Shown: in pieces, positions 6,000 to 6,068 of the stretch
How positions within the stretch are numbered: the first letter of the stretch is position 1
How the letters are laid out: every line of letters begins with the position of its first letter
DNA from: an uncultured Pseudomonadaceae bacterium
GTDB lineage: Bacteria; Pseudomonadota; Gammaproteobacteria; Pseudomonadales; Pseudomonadaceae
NCBI GenBank assembly: GCA_947630465.1
Contig: CANRHT010000112.1
Span: forward strand, 1-6,068
Length of the DNA: 6,068 bases
Direction: 5' to 3'
Program-made: the position numbers and the translations under genes
Notes under the pieces: model-generated
Seen by the model: the letters and a program-made list of their open reading frames with translations, nothing else
What the model was told of the DNA's origin: nothing
Database searches by the model: none

Positions 6000-6068
6000 T
6001 GGTGGACTCAGGAGGATTCGAACCTCCGACCGCTCGGTTCGTAGCCGAGTACTCTATCCAGCTGAGCT
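6000..6068 (-). tRNA. tRNA-Arg (anticodon ACG), 5' end cut by the window edge
   Basis: These 69 bases match the first tRNA-Arg exactly from the CCA end inward. Only the eight 5'-most bases, the acceptor 5' strand and the next base, lie outside. No terminator separates it from the first copy across the 67-base spacer, and no convincing promoter was seen there, so the two are probably cotranscribed. Confidence 0.95.

Larger units (their letters stand above)
5848..6068. repeat. Tandem 144-base-period repeat carrying tRNA-Arg
   Basis: Bases 5848-5924 and 5992-6068 are identical. The identity covers the visible tRNA and 8 bases beyond its 3' end (TTTTAATA), then stops; the base before (5847 T, 5991 C) and the rest of the spacer differ. 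The second copy is cut by the window edge. This is the pattern of a duplicated tRNA gene kept identical. Confidence 0.95.

Noticed and set aside
5856..6068. Integration site (att) of a mobile element at the tRNA repeats
   Set aside because: There is no integrase gene or foreign cargo between the copies, and the repeat is the whole visible tRNA, which fits tandem duplication.

Overview
The window reads as ordinary chromosomal sequence from a gammaproteobacterium, most likely a member of the Pseudomonadaceae. The base composition looks close to balanced by eye, which would be low for that family. From memory, Pseudomonas genomes carry csrA/rsmA, a tRNA-Ser/tRNA-Arg(ACG) cluster and mgtE close together. 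The right half of this window (tRNA-Arg, tRNA-Arg, DUF4124 gene, mgtE) fits the end of that block, but csrA itself is not in view.

Layout, left to right. Bases 1-199 hold no gene; they contain the terminator of the oad operon and one further inverted repeat. From 200 to 3392, on the minus strand, lies a complete sodium-pumping oxaloacetate decarboxylase operon, transcribed oadG, oadA, oadB. It is tightly packed: 24 bases between oadG and oadA, and about 10 between oadA and oadB, where the oadB ribosome-binding site overlaps the oadA stop. A 181-base gap with a candidate promoter and a small hairpin separates oadG from mgtE (3574-5016, minus strand), a full-length CBS-domain magnesium transporter. 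The gap from 5017 to 5303 is divergent and rich in inverted repeats, including a possible Shine-Dalgarno-sequestering switch in the mgtE leader. A short exported DUF4124 protein follows on the plus strand (5304-5777). It ends at a hairpin terminator shared with two identical tandem tRNA-Arg(ACG) genes that run towards it on the minus strand; the second is cut by the window edge.

How the parts work together: OadA decarboxylates oxaloacetate through a carboxybiotin intermediate, OadG anchors the complex in the membrane, and OadB couples the decarboxylation to sodium export. MgtE is a separate gated ion channel for magnesium. A functional link between the sodium pump and magnesium uptake is possible but nothing in the sequence demonstrates it.

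No mobile element, CRISPR array, phage gene or clearly novel multi-gene system was seen. The points most worth checking are the two-state structure possible in the mgtE leader and a glutamine at an expected metal-binding histidine in OadA.
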